A DNA stretch of 64,000 bases, taken from Atkinsonella hypoxylon (taxonomy: Eukaryota > Ascomycota > Sordariomycetes > Hypocreales > Clavicipitaceae). The notes under the pieces were generated by a model, which saw only the letters and a list, made by a program, of their open reading frames with translations, made no database searches and was not told where the DNA came from. The stretch is taken from NCBI GenBank assembly GCA_000729835.1, contig JFHB01000131.1:1-64000 (forward strand), read 5' to 3'. The translations under genes and the position numbers were made by a program. This document shows, one piece after another, positions 21,661-33,773 of the stretch; position 1 is the first letter of the stretch, and the number at the start of each line of letters is the position of its first letter.

Positions 21661-24300
21661 TGTGTGCTATCTCTGAACTTTATTACTTAATTCCGATTCT
21701 CGATTTAAGCCCTACGGCTTTCACAGTTTGCAGGGCATTTGAACTTTCATACTATTGCAGTCAGTTTTCACGAGCATGTGATTGCCGATGCCGGGGCAAC
21801 TTGTCTAGGCACCAAACACAAAACCGCTTGTTGAAAAGCTCCATCCATGTAAAGGGCAAATTTACATCTTCAGTGGATTGAAGCCATGAGTCGGGGGAAG
21901 ATGATGGGAATCTTTTGACGGCTACATATGCACAGAGTACAGAGCTCAATATCCGCCACGAACCGGGGAATGCGTCTCATCATCACGCGGCCAGCAACCG
22001 CTGGAAAGGTCAGCTTCTGTGACTGTCGGTCAATAAATAGTGTGTAAGCAACAAAGAGTTTTGGTATTTGTGGACGCTGTACGGAGTAGCCCCCGTGTCC
22101 ACTTACATTCCTACTCGGATACTCCGTATAGCATCAAAAAAAAAAAAATCACCAAAATAGTTCATCATCCGAGGCTTCTCGTTGCGCCGACACGAACGCA
22201 ACCCCCTTGGGTGGGCACATTACCGACCATACATTCTATATTACAGCCGGTCTCGAACAGCATGCGATCCAGTCACCTAGATTCTACACAGTACGTAAAG
22301 CACGTGGCAGTATTCCGGCAACTGTAGCTGTCGTTCCGGCATGTCTGGAAGGAAGAGGTCGTGCTCTGTAAGTTCTAGCGATGAGCATTGTATCCGTCCT
22401 GACACCTCGGTACGCCTCGATACGCCTCGATACGCCTTATATGTATATTTTGCGTCGGGAAGTATGCACGGTGTGTTACTTCATATGGTCCATCGAGATG
22501 CCTGTAGAGTGGCCCATGCTCAACAAGTTCTTCCATTAGCATTAGGTCGTCCACGGTAAAGCACGCAAATGATGATGCCGGACGGGTGGTGTTGGGTAAC
22601 CCCCCGGTAAATTTGCAACGCACAGGGGCTCACACGTGGTAAGATGCATCGTCAATAATATTATTAATACCCCTGGATGGATTTTACTAGTCCGTACTAC
22701 ATCCTGAATTTGCAGCAACTTTGATCATTGTGGCGTTCGCACGTAAATTGGAGTACCTTGGAGCCCCACCCGGTTTTTGATTGGCCACAGCTACGTCCCA
22801 ATTGCCCGCGAAATCATGTTGGTAAATTTCGCGTATCTATCTAATAAAGCTTCGATTTTGGCCTGTTCACATATTTCTGTGCATAAAATGATCCAGGGTT
22901 ACATTGGTAATGCTTCAGCAATACAAAATACTCTGTTATCGCCGATCGGAAGGAGGACTTTCCGAGTGCTTTCCCCGACATGTGATAAACCCTCGCGCAT
23001 CCATTCATTACTTGTCGATTACTGCAACACAGCTGAGGCACCAAGGATCCTCTGGCACTGCTCGCATAATGAAGAAAAGCCCATCTTTGAGTCGTGAGAA
23101 CAGCAGACACAAATGTCACGACTGCTGCCGACAACCCGGATTTGCTAATTAAACTATTGCCCTTGGGAACAAGAACAAACCTTCTTAAACTGCTTCGAAC
23201 AAAAATTGCTGCTGGAACGCATTTCAGTGGAAATTGGTAACTAAACACGCGTGTGCCGATTTTTAATCATGCAATAGAAAGAAAGCTAAGCCTAAAAAGG
23301 GAAGATTGGCCCCTTCCCAGGGGCTGCGATGAAGATTAACGGCGGGGCCCGCGGTGAAGCTTAGGCGCAAACTCTATCATGTACTCTTCGTGGAAAATGC
23401 ACGGTAAAGTACTTGCTACTCTATCTTCGAAAATCCACTACTGCACGTGGGAAATTGCTGCCATGACATTTTTCACAAGGAAATCTGAGGGGTAACTACG
23501 GGGTAGTAGGATCATGCGATAAAGCTTGGCGGTAGTGGCACACGTGATCGGCATTGAGCAAGTGGGGGGGGGGGCGTCCGTTTCGAGGCTTGGCGGGACA
23601 GCGGCTTCAATAGTGGCCGCCCTGTTTCCGAGCTAACTAACTATGGTCTTCACTAGCACCGTTTGTGCAACTGGCCTTCTTGACGAACAACAAGTTAAGC
23701 CCTGGTTTCCAGGAGAGGCCGTCTACTGCCATTCTCGAAGCCGGCCAGTTGCTCCATATATCGATATATGGTGATTTCTATCTCGATTCCTCGCCTCGAA
23801 AACCCGGCTGGCAAAGAGACGACACTCAACGCGCGTGCCCGACACACACATCAGAGTCTCCACCGCATGACACTTCACCTTGCATACCTCGCGCGACGTC
23901 AACGAACCGAGTGGCAGATGCTTTGCTGACCATCTCCCGCCCTCCCATGCTTTCAACCGCCGCCATTTGACACGTCGCCGCTGGCCTGTCGCTGCTCGAA
24001 ATCGTGCAAAAGCCCATACTCTCCCGCCTGGATATACGTATCGTTTGTCCACGAGAAATCGATCCCCCCTTGTCGCGCAGTTCGATTCGCCGATCCAAGT
24101 ATAACCATCACACTCATCCTACAGCCGTGTTCGGATCCAATTTTTTGCAGGCAATCATAACATCTGTTCCGTCTTTCCATCTCTTCGTTGTCTCGGTGCT
24201 CGTCCATCGCATGGCGCCGCTTTTATAGTCACCAAGGACTTTAGCTAATTGTCTCTACGACAATTATTCACCCATCGATAGAATAGTCGCCTTTACGACA

Positions 24301-26741
24301 ATGGCTCTCGAGGATGAACACGAAGCTCACAGCGGCACCAGTTTGCCTGACGGAACAGAAATCCAGCCGGCGCTCACTTCGGTGCCTCTTACTGACGCCA
24401 ACAACTCGAATAACGGATTTTCGCCGCTTGTAACAGTTGTTGGCTTCCATCATGCCCGCGGTCCGGAAGTGGAGACTTGGTTCGGCGCCGGAGATGGGAT
24501 TGATCCTGCGATCAAATACAATTGGCCATTGCTTCCATTCATGGCATTGAGCGATGGCGCCCATGCGTAAGCCAACGATGCAAAACTACCATACAATGCG
24601 CCTCCAACTTATGAAGCTGACCCATCCATATAACTTAGATCGGAAGAAGACTTCTCTTACTTTACACTTCTGAAACCCAAGACAGATACAGAACCGGCCA
24701 CATCATTGTTCGGAATATCGTGTACGAGGCAGCTCGATTCGTCCCAGTTGTTGAACCGACCCGCAGATGTGACTAGATCTACAGTGCAAAAGGCTGTCGT
24801 CGTAATCGCCGACAGCCCGCAAGACTTTGGCATGCTGCGGGAAAGGCTCAGCATTGTCACCCAGGCTTGGTTCGCACAACGTGAATTCACCGACACAGAT
24901 ATCCTACGACGGTTTCAGGAAAGTCTGGCAGACGAGAAAGCAAGAGGTACAACAAAAGATGAGAGTGAGCGTGATTTGCACTTGGGCATGAGTCTGCGTG
25001 AGCTTATTCATGAGTTCAAGTGGCAGGTTCTAGTGCTGCTCAAGTGTTGTCTATTACAGCCAAAGGTATCAACCCCAAATCCTCCCCGTCAGCTGTACCT
25101 ACCTTTCCAACTCTAACGCAAGACCAGATGCTCTTTTTTGGGTCTAGATGTGATAGGCTGTGCATGGTTCAGTTCTCTCTTATATCTTTAATACCCGGTC
25201 TCATCCGCAACCTGCAAGATTGTGCAGACCCAGAGTTACACAGCTACGAAACGAAACTAGCCCAACCCACAAGTTTGCAGAGTAGCAATCGCAGCTCTCT
25301 CCTTTCTTTTATGGGACTCCCCTTACAGATATTTGGCAAGGTTAGCTCAGTGAAAATCCATCCCAGGTCCTAGGCTATTCTCTGATGATTCTTCCCCCCT
25401 CCAAAAAAAAAAAAAAAAAAAAAAAGAATTACTAATCAAAGACAATACCTGCAGGGCGGATTCTTTGGCCCATACACGCCACTCCAACAGCTCGATATCC
25501 TGGCTGATTTTGGAACCAGATCCTACATCGTAGGCAGCACCAATTCGCTGCTTCTCCAACAGAAAGATCGCTACAGCGATATTCTCATCAATCTGGATGA
25601 AAACACCGTCAACATCACTTCGCCCTCGCTAAAGGCCGCCTTGGCCTTGACCCCAGCGGATCGAAGATGGATCGACTTCCTCACCCACGAGGTGAACGAG
25701 ACATGGGACGAAGCCAATCCCAGCCGACCCAAGAACATGCAATACGTGGGCAGCGAAGAGTTTATTAGATCGCAGTTTGAAGCGTATATGCTAGGCTTGA
25801 TATCCTCAGTCAAATACCACAGCTTCCTGGCCAGTCAGGGCGAAGACCTGACAAGCTTGGGGGCAGACAGCGACCCAGCCGCGGACTTTGGGCTCGAATG
25901 GGTAGAGGCGTGGATGAAGACGGAAAACCACCGCATGTGGAACGCCCATACGGACACAAACCTGTTTGCCGTCTCGGAGCCCAAGCACCCTTGTGCAGGG
26001 GGCCTGACGGTCGAGGACATCCAGCGCAGAGTGGCAGACCAGATCAAGGACCTCCATCTAGACGAGCGTCTCGCGCAAGGCCGCGACATACTAGGAAGGA
26101 ACCTGACCGCAGGCCGCGAAAAGGCCTCCACCATGCTCAACAAGCTCTACGCCGACCTCGAATCTCTCCGAGAATCCCAGCGCCGTCGGCTCGAGGAGGC
26201 GCGCGCCCAGGGGCCAAAGTCGCCTGCTGAAAAGGCCTACCCGGTCGACCTCGCCAGGGCCCAACAGACGGTCAACTCGGTCGGCGCAAAAGCAAGTGCC
26301 TACATGTCCAGCTGGGCGGCATGGGCGGGCGAGAAGCGCAAGACAGCCGGCTGGGCCACTGGCTGGAGCAAGAAGCCCGCCAAGACGGACGCCATTCCGC
26401 CGTCAGCCAGCCCCATTGACAAGGATTACGAAATGGTCAGTCCGCCGCAGTCGCGATCGACGTCCACGGATGAGCACCATCAGCGGGCCCCGACACAGGC
26501 TTCCTCCAGCGAGAGCATCCTCTCCGAAGCAAGTCAAGGTCCCATGTCGGGCTCGTCCGACCATGAAGACGACGCCTTTCACCACGTCCCGTCACCGTCA
26601 CAACCCCCCCGGACCTCAACGCACCAGGATGCCACGCCGGCACCCAAGAACGGCTTCCAAAAAGAGCATGTCATTGGCGCGGGGTCGCTCGTCGCTACGA
26701 CACCAACTGATCTAGGTGCAGATGATGACAGAGCGGCGTAG
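24301..26741 (+). CDS. AVL9: AVL9 homologue, late secretory pathway protein
   Basis: Protein of the AVL9/DENN-related family; yeast Avl9 works in exocytic transport from the Golgi. Four exons: 24301-24566, 24639-25065, 25128-25340, 25455-26741, summing to 2193 nt and 730 residues. The conserved N-terminal part includes VVGFHHARGPEVE, WPLLPFMALSDGAH, then SEEDFSYFTL across the first splice, LVLLKCCLLQPK joined to MLFFGSRCDRLCMVQFSLIS across the second, and GGFFGPYTPLQQLD after the third. The last third (about residues 490-730) is rich in Ser, Pro, Lys and Glu and looks disordered. Intron 3 (25341-25454) carries a run of about 23 A. The start MALEDEHEAH is the first in-frame ATG. It is transcribed away from the G-alpha gene. 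Confidence 0.93.
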
Positions 26742-27799
26742 GTGTCGTAATTACATAGTGATGAGCGGTATTAGGAATATGAGACTGGCAATCGCTCTTG
26801 TTAGCACCTTCGTTCGATCTTCATAGGGAAGGAGCATGCAGTGTAATCATGTATGTACATGATAGGTAGCGATTTGCCACGGTGGTAAGCGTAAATCTGC
26901 GACAACTCAGGGTTTATGCCCACTTGATTGCTTCTGTCCTGAGCGCAACGGAAATCGAACTGTTGCCATGTTACTTGTGGTGTCTGGACAGTAATAACAT
27001 GCACTTGACAGCGCTTCAATTCTTCAATATTGGTTTGGTGGCTCGATACACCCCGCTTGAAGAACCCTCAACGTTTTCATAGGGGGCAAATCTCAATACC
27101 AAAGTCAGACATATCGCATTACGAAGCTCTTTCAAGATTTACACTCGGGAGTTACAATGTTCGTGAACTAGCTTAGCTCCCTTTGGCGTTCTAACTTGGG
27201 CGAACAAGCTCAGCAAAAAAAAAAAAAAGGAAAAAAAAAAAAAAAAGAAAAAGGCTAATCTCTACTCAATCGATCCAAAGCAACCTCGGTCACAGAAGCC
27301 ATTTACTTTAAATCGAATTTTTTTTTTTTGTTTACCTCGTCTCCATACCACTTTCGCTGTGTCTACATACCATGTCATTATACTCCAAGCCTGTCCTCGT
27401 TACAGCTGCATCTGTCCCAGGACGCGCGGCAATTGAAAACGGTATGATGCAAAAAGTCTCACCAAGCCAATGATACTGCATGGGATATGACGTAGCATGT
27501 TTCCGCCACAAGGCGTCTAAATCTGTAAGCGCGATCCTCGACACCCAATTCGACGTGACATCGAGTCTCCAGACATTGAGACGAGGCGAACGAGGGCTTT
27601 GGAAATTCGTCGAGTCTTTCGCTGTGGAAGACTGCATGAGGATATATCAATGCGAGACGCAAAGATATTAATGCCTATCGAGAGATGCAGCACAGGGTCA
27701 TTCAGGCTGTATGGTGTTGCAAAAAGGGGCAACACAATCAACGTAGTTTCGCATAGACCTGCTGCATGCGAAAGCAGGCGATGGCAAAGAGAAGAATGA
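26742..27799. other. Intergenic between convergent 3' ends
   Basis: It holds the 3' regions of AVL9 (+) and cullin-1 (-), with A-rich blocks at 27214-27251 and a T run near 27320. Nothing else is supported. Confidence 0.7.
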
Positions 27800-30450
27800 T
27801 TATGCAAGATAGCCCAATTCATCATCATCAAGTCGCTCGAGATACTCTTTGTCCAGAAGAATCTCAATGCACTTCTTGATGTCACCAACCTTAGGGACGA
27901 ATCTGGACCGAATCTGGTTTATGGTTTCGCTGACGAGTTGAGTGTGCTTCATCCTCTTCCGGGCCTTCATGATACGCACAATGGCAGACTGCCAATCAAG
28001 TTAGCAACAGAAACTTTGTGTGCTACAAGAGGACAAAGCTGTGTCAAGAGAAAAAGACAAAGGGAAAAAGGGGTTGGGGGGCCTTACCTGCAGAACCAGC
28101 TTCCGGTCTTCCTCAATTGTCTTGTTGGTTTCCACCTCTTCCTGCTTGGCTTCTTTGACGCCACCCAGATTCAGGTTTACTCGGATCTTTTTGCTCTTGA
28201 AATCATAGTTGAGGTTGAAAATCTTCCCTGCACCTGGCTTTCCCCCTGAGCCACCTGACATTAGCAACACTTTGGCTTTCAGTATCACAGCGAGTGCTTG
28301 GTCCAGGACTTCGCTACTTAATTTGGTTGCGCTGAGTATATCCTCGTATGAGTAACTGTCCTTTTCGTTGAAAAGAAGTAAAATAGCCATTTGATAGATG
28401 GAAACTTGAAATGTAAACGGCGTTTTGCTGCTCTTGCAATATCCAGTCCTAATTTCGCCTTTACAAAGATGCCACAACCAGGTCAGTTTGCGGCCATCGT
28501 GTTTGTGTTTGTAGAAGCGGACGAATCGCTCAATATCAGTCGCGATCTCAGTAGGTGGGTTGAAGTTGGTGCTGGGTGGTGTCAGGGGCCAGAAACCAGT
28601 ACCAAGAATGGAGAACGTCGAATCCAGTGTTTTAGATGACCCAATGCCATCGAGATGATCTCGGAATTCCTTGTTGAGATCCTTAGAAATCTGCATGTCC
28701 TGAAACATGCGCTGTAGCTTGTTCGTGTATTCGAAACCGCACGCCTCTTTGAGCTTGCTGATCATACTAGTCTCTGCGTCATCCGACGACGAGTTACTAT
28801 GCACGAGACGCCGGGCAAGCATGCGAGAGTAAAATTTCTGAAAGACATCCTTATCTTCGATATACTTGAACACAGTCATAATCTGTGTCAAAGCGCGTTC
28901 TAAGTCGGCCTCCTCAATGCTGGTGCTGCTCTTTCTTAACAGAACATCGGTGTACTTGGCCAAAAGTTCGGGAGATTTGCTTGAACTTGACTTGCAGACT
29001 TCATTGCGATTGACAAACTCTCTACACGCATTATCGAGCGATCGAGTGAATTCCGGTTCATCGTTGAAAGCCTGCTTGACCAACAGCTGATATTGCGAAT
29101 GGACTTCAAGAAGAGCATCAACATAAATCTTGGGTTCGAGTTTGTCACCTTCCGATGACTGAACCTTTTGAACAGCGGCAAGCCCGGCCTTGCGCACATG
29201 ATTTTCAAACCGCGTCCTCAAAGGTTCAAGGCCATCAGGGATACGAGAGAGCAAATTGTACATCCTGGCCATGTCTTCTTCTCGGTCGTTGTCGAGAAGC
29301 ACCTGAAACTCCTCTCGCAACAAGGTCGAGTGGTCAGCAATCAACGCCATATTGCATGTCTTCTTTAGGGACACAGCAATATCTTGATGGAGATACATAT
29401 TCACTCTATCCGCCTCCTCTGCTAAACGGGCCTCTGCCTTCTTCATATATTCGACCACGCTATTTTCGGCGACAAACTGTTTCGACTCTGCCTGGTAGAA
29501 CTCCTTTGTTGCTGCGAGGAAAGGTCGCTCGAAGTGGTACCGATAAACATCCAAGGTCGACCTTGAGGGATCGGCTTCGTCCAAGCCAAGAGAGACGAAG
29601 GAGTCGACAACCTGCTTGATTTGTCCATGCTCAATTGTTTCGCCATTTCGTTGTTTCTCTATGAGTTTTAGCACCGCATCCATGACCTTTCCCGAAACCT
29701 GTTGGAACAACACTTTGCGCCATTGAACCAAGTGCAGGGTGTAAACGTCATATACGTTTTTCTTGCCCTCGTCAATCTCTCGTTTTACCCAGTGGCGATT
29801 CAGGTAGCGAAATAGATGGTGAATATACTTGGCTGCTATGGTGTATCGGCTCCATTCCTTGATGTAGTATGTGAGAAGTGCCTCATCGGTATGTAATTTC
29901 GATTCTTCGACGATCTTCCCGAGGTGCTTCTGGAGGTAGTCGATCAAGTTGTTATAGAGCTCCTCGCCGAGCAAATGAGCTACGTTGCACAGGCCCTGTT
30001 AGTCAAGTCCGGAACGGTATTCAAGTTTGGGATCAAGCTGCAAGGGCTATTGATTTGGCGGCATAGCTTACCGCCCCGGTGATTAGAGTGCATAGCTGGA
30101 CCAGAAAGTCCAACTGCTTTCTGAGAAGTGCAAAAGTTGTGAACAGCCCTGGAATTGTAGAGTATCAGCATGATGCGTGACCAAGTTTCCCTTGTGTTCA
30201 AGTTGAGCGGAACTATACGTACGTGTATACCCCCATATACATTTGCATATCAATGCCTTTCTCGAGATCGTTCATGATTTGAGTGATGCCTATATGAAGA
30301 TAGGACCATCTGCAATGAGCATGCTTAGCAAACCATCACGAAACTGTTGTTATACACACGAGCCAGGAATCGAGAAGCCTACGTTGCGCCAATATCCTCC
30401 CGGTTTGGCACCGGGGGCATTTGACTGGAACTAGCCAGTCGCGTAGCCAT
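27800..30450 (-). CDS. CUL1: Cullin-1, scaffold of SCF ubiquitin ligases
   Basis: Elongated scaffold that binds Skp1/F-box substrate adaptors at its N-terminus and the Rbx1 RING protein and E2 at its C-terminus; it acts in nucleus and cytoplasm. Five minus-strand exons: 30383-30450, 30223-30309, 30072-30148, 28088-29979, 27800-27988, summing to 2313 nt and 770 residues. The N-terminal region reads NREDIGATWSYL, GITQIMNDLEKGIDMQMY and YTAVHNFCTSQK, typical of cullin-1. The last exon encodes the neddylation winged-helix site IVRIMKARKRMKH; the first Lys of that motif (about 716) is the expected Nedd8 acceptor. The C-terminus ends LDDDELGYLA. The start MATRLASSSQ is the best-placed ATG, but initiation is less certain than the rest. 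Confidence 0.96.
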
Positions 30451-31557
30451 TCCTCTGCTTGGACAAGCTTAAAGATAATCGCAAGTTGGCGGCGCGGGGA
30501 GTTGATGTTGAGGAGTTAGGCGTCCGCAGGTGAGTTGGAGCAATTCGATCCAACGGGACCCTGACACTAGTATGTTTTTTTTTCTTTTTTTTTTCTTTCG
30601 TTTTGTACACAGGACGGAGACTACGCCAAGTAGGTCAGTTGTATGCAGGAGGGGAAAGATGGCAGTCACGGTAGGATGGAGGCTGCAGAAGGAAGAAGAC
30701 CAGAAGACCGGCGAGGGTGGGATGTGGATGCCGATGCAGGGCAATAGCGGAGGAGTGAAGCTACGCGCGTGAACTGTCTGCAGACAAACCGGCACGTGCC
30801 ATACAAGCGAAAACGAACCGTCTATGCTTGTTCCGCTAATCTTCGAGAGATATGCGTAGGTAGTTTGAGAAAAAAGAAGATGTGGAAAGGACAGAGACAA
30901 GGAGAGTATGAATGGGAAGGCACGTAGTTACGGTGAGAAGAAAGCACGACGTGAAGAGAGGGCGAAATTTCTGGGATTGAACGGTCCGTCACAAGTCTTC
31001 ACTCGATGTTACCATAAGGTAGGCGGCGCCGCCGGGCAAGGCAGCAGCCAGCAGCACTTACAGCGTTGACCAATGCGGCTTAGCGCAGCCGGCCCGCTGC
31101 TGCTCGCAAGTCGACTCATTGACGACGAAGCTCTGGTTCGCTGATCTAGCCATCAGACTCCACAGTGCGTGAAACGAAGATGCGCAAGTCTCACTCGTAG
31201 TTAGCCTGCGGGAGTAGGAGCAGAAGCAAAGCCTGATTCAAGCCTGGACGTTACTGTTACTGCCTTGGATGCGTGCTAGATTTTCTGTAGTCTCGTCATG
31301 CTTCGCACTTGGGATGGCATAGCGGCTTGTCACTACGCCGTTATCGACTACCTAGGTACTTAGGCACCTAATCTAAGCGGTGCATGTAAAAATGCTGAAT
31401 ATGTCGGTCCGTAATAGTGTCGACATGTATAAATGCTTGCTGCTGCCCTGATAATATGCCGAAAACAAATCGCCTTGGTACACACCATAACGCCGGCCAA
31501 TATTTCCTCTCCCCGTCAATGAGACGCCACACAAATTCCACTCCCGTCCTGATCACA
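30451..31557. other. Intergenic: cullin-1 upstream and SRF1-like 3' region
   Basis: A T-rich, C-interrupted tract lies at 30573-30605 and one TACCTAGGTA word at 31349-31358. No coding frame is supported. Confidence 0.65.
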
Positions 31558-32797
31558 TCATGCTTGAGAGTCGTCATTATCATCGCTTCCACCCCCCAAC
31601 CGTTTCACCGTCCTGAAGATGTTGACTGTAAAGGTCATTGTCCAGGAGATGAGGCCCAGCAGCTGAAATGCAGCTAGCGTCATGGACAGATGCCTGAAAG
31701 AAGTGTGCTGCGTGTTGTGGCATATGACGCTTTCAAATGCTAGAGCGGTGCTCGCGGACTTGAATATGATGAAGAACAGATCCAATAGGATCAGAGAGAT
31801 CTTGGACATGGCAGACCGAAGACCCAGTGGTTTCCCCGTGTACTCATCCCGAATCATGTATCCAATATATGGAATGGCCACACAATCCACCACAATGGCA
31901 ACGCCTGACTGTGTGCGCTCCGCACTGTTCCTTTTTGGGTCATTCTCTAACTGATAGATCTTAGCAGATATACCAAGGGCCAGAATGGATGTGATCATGA
32001 CGCCAAGTCGGAAAAGCAAGGGCGACAAGGGATGTCGCATCATGTCGTTCCATATCCGCTTTGGCAAGACGACCGTCTTTTGATTGTCTTTCGTCCGTAC
32101 GTCAGATTGTTGGAATTGAACATTGATATTCGAATTGAACGTCGGTTGTAGCTTATTGAGAGTCTCGTAGTCGACAATGTGTGATTCTTCATTAACTCTG
32201 CGGCCCCAGGCTGACGAATGCAGGAAAGCTCGCCAGGATATGGCCCCTTGAGGCGGCGCTGGTTGGTAATTGGGCACAATGACGGGCTCAGCGGACCGCA
32301 GGTGATCCCATTTCCTGCCACGCATGGACGCACGTCCATATCTCAAAAAGTGAGGAATCCTGGACCTTGCTTTCTGCGCCGGGCCTAATTGAGGATCATC
32401 CCAGCCAATGAAGCCATCCTTGGATACTCGGCGCTGTGGCTCGTTGGGTGTCGAGTTGCTCTGATGTTGGACGATACACCTTGGCGGCTGTAAGAGACGA
32501 AGTTGCTCGTCGTTGACCGGACCGTATCTCTGGTCGTAGGAATCAATCCAAGCTTGACAAATATGAAGGTATTAGTGATCACTCGGGATATTGTAGGTGA
32601 GAGTCAGCAACTCGGCATGCTGCGATGTGTGGAAATGAAAATGTCATACGAGGTAGAGACCGGGGAGGCCGTAGGCGAGGATGTGAATTGCCGGCCGCGC
32701 CGTCATAAGTGTGGGTCGATATTTGAGCGTCAGAAGTACTCGAACCCCCAACCGTTCGAGTAGGCGACGAAGAACGCAGTGCGTTGGACTCGCGCAT
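31558..32797 (-). CDS. SRF1-like multispanning membrane protein (regulator of phospholipase D family)
   Basis: Two minus-strand exons, 32650-32797 and 31558-32552 (97-nt intron), sum to 1143 nt and 380 residues. The spliced junction reads RSLPPWIDSYDQRYGP, and GRKWDHLRSAEPVIVP follows further on; I recall both as hallmarks of fungal proteins named after yeast Srf1. Four hydrophobic segments follow: near LGVMITSILALGI, VAIVVDCVAIPYIGY, LILLDLFFIIF and the C-terminal FQLLGLISWTMTFTV. The N-terminus is Ser/Arg-rich and probably cytoplasmic. Yeast Srf1 controls phospholipase D (Spo14) activity; that role here is inference from the family. The gene is divergent from the ECM11-domain gene, sharing about 1 kb of promoter. 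Confidence 0.8.
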
Positions 32798-33773
32798 CGT
32801 CGTTTCGTGCGCTGAGCCCTACGGATGGATGGCCAAACGACAGCAGCACCAGAGGATACAGCCACGCGGAATGCCGTGCTAGCAATTTCGCATGTTCTCG
32901 TTTCTGTTTGCGAAACCTGCTGCTCGTGAAGCGATGTTATGTGGATGGCGATCGTTTTGTTTGTATAGGCGTCTAGCGACACGGCTTGGCGCAAATTCTT
33001 TGATACTGGCTGAATCGAATATGGACGAGTGGGAATATTGAATATTGAGATGGAAAGCAGAGACCAAGAAAACCGGGACTAGAGACACGCTTCAACTAGT
33101 GTTTTGTTTGCGCCAGCCACAAAAATAGGCACAGGAAACAACAGCCAATAAAACAACAGACAAAGAAAATGACTGTCCTCCGCTAATTATGTCTTGTCTG
33201 GTACTTGTAACGGGTCAGATGCCACTCGCCGCCAGGATGTAACTAACTCCTGTCAATGGTTGCAGTAACTGCCACCTACCTAGGTAGGAGGTACCTAGGT
33301 TAGGTAGGTTAGGTACCTTGCCTATGATACGGAGTGTGCAGGTACACCGTCACCAGACCAGAGCTAAGTTAGACCAGACGTCACCTGATGCCGCGACACA
33401 GGCGCTCTCTCCAACCACTCCATCATCCCAAGATCCGCGTGCCGCGTGAGCTACATATACGGACTAGGTGCCTAGCCACCTGGTCTAGGTACCCTAGGTT
33501 ACAGGCAGCTAAGCTAGACTGTTGTTGGCTTCGATAACCAACCCAGCTCTGCCACAGAAGTCAAGGCTCTACTATTCCAGGCCATCCCGCTCTAGTCGCG
33601 CATTCCTTAATGCTTCACTGCATCGCTCTTTCCCGAACGCCTCGGGCACTGCCGCCTCACCTCTTCTCCACCATTGAGCCAAGCTGCCACAGCTGTTCTT
33701 CATGTCTCGCAACTCATGAAATCGAAGCTTGACACCTCCACCCGTCCAGTGCTCCTCTTCTCAAAAAGGCAGC
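32798..33773. other. Divergent promoter region with dense CCTAGG words
   Basis: It is shared by the SRF1-like gene (-) and the ECM11-domain gene (+). Positions 33275-33320 hold ACCTACCTAGGTAGG followed by GGTACCTAGGTTAGGTAGG-like sequence, with further CTAGGTACCCTAGG near 33484. No gene was seen. Confidence 0.6.

Larger units (their letters stand above)
20459..22128. repeat. Cluster of TACGGAGTA / TACTCCGTA words, partly as inverted pairs
   Basis: Perfect copies lie at 20459, 20748, 20863 and 22080 (TACGGAGTA) and at 21010 and 22120 (TACTCCGTA). The pairs 20863/21010 and 22080/22120 are inverted and enclose about 156 and 49 bp. Further single copies are at 37760 and 46540. The pairs look like ends of tiny foldback elements, which is inference. 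Confidence 0.6.
18740..24300. other. 5.6-kb repeat-rich region between divergent G-alpha and AVL9 genes
   Basis: It holds both promoters. It is rich in tandem repeats, homopolymers, an assembly N (19688), six perfect TACGGAGTA/TACTCCGTA words between 20459 and 22128, and CCTAGG words near 19440. A weak minus-strand candidate lies at 21250-21660. No domain-bearing gene was recognised in either strand. Confidence 0.55.

Noticed and set aside
22841..23248. 135-codon minus-strand open frame
   Set aside because: It begins at GTG rather than ATG, has no recognisable domain, and lies in repeat-rich intergenic DNA.
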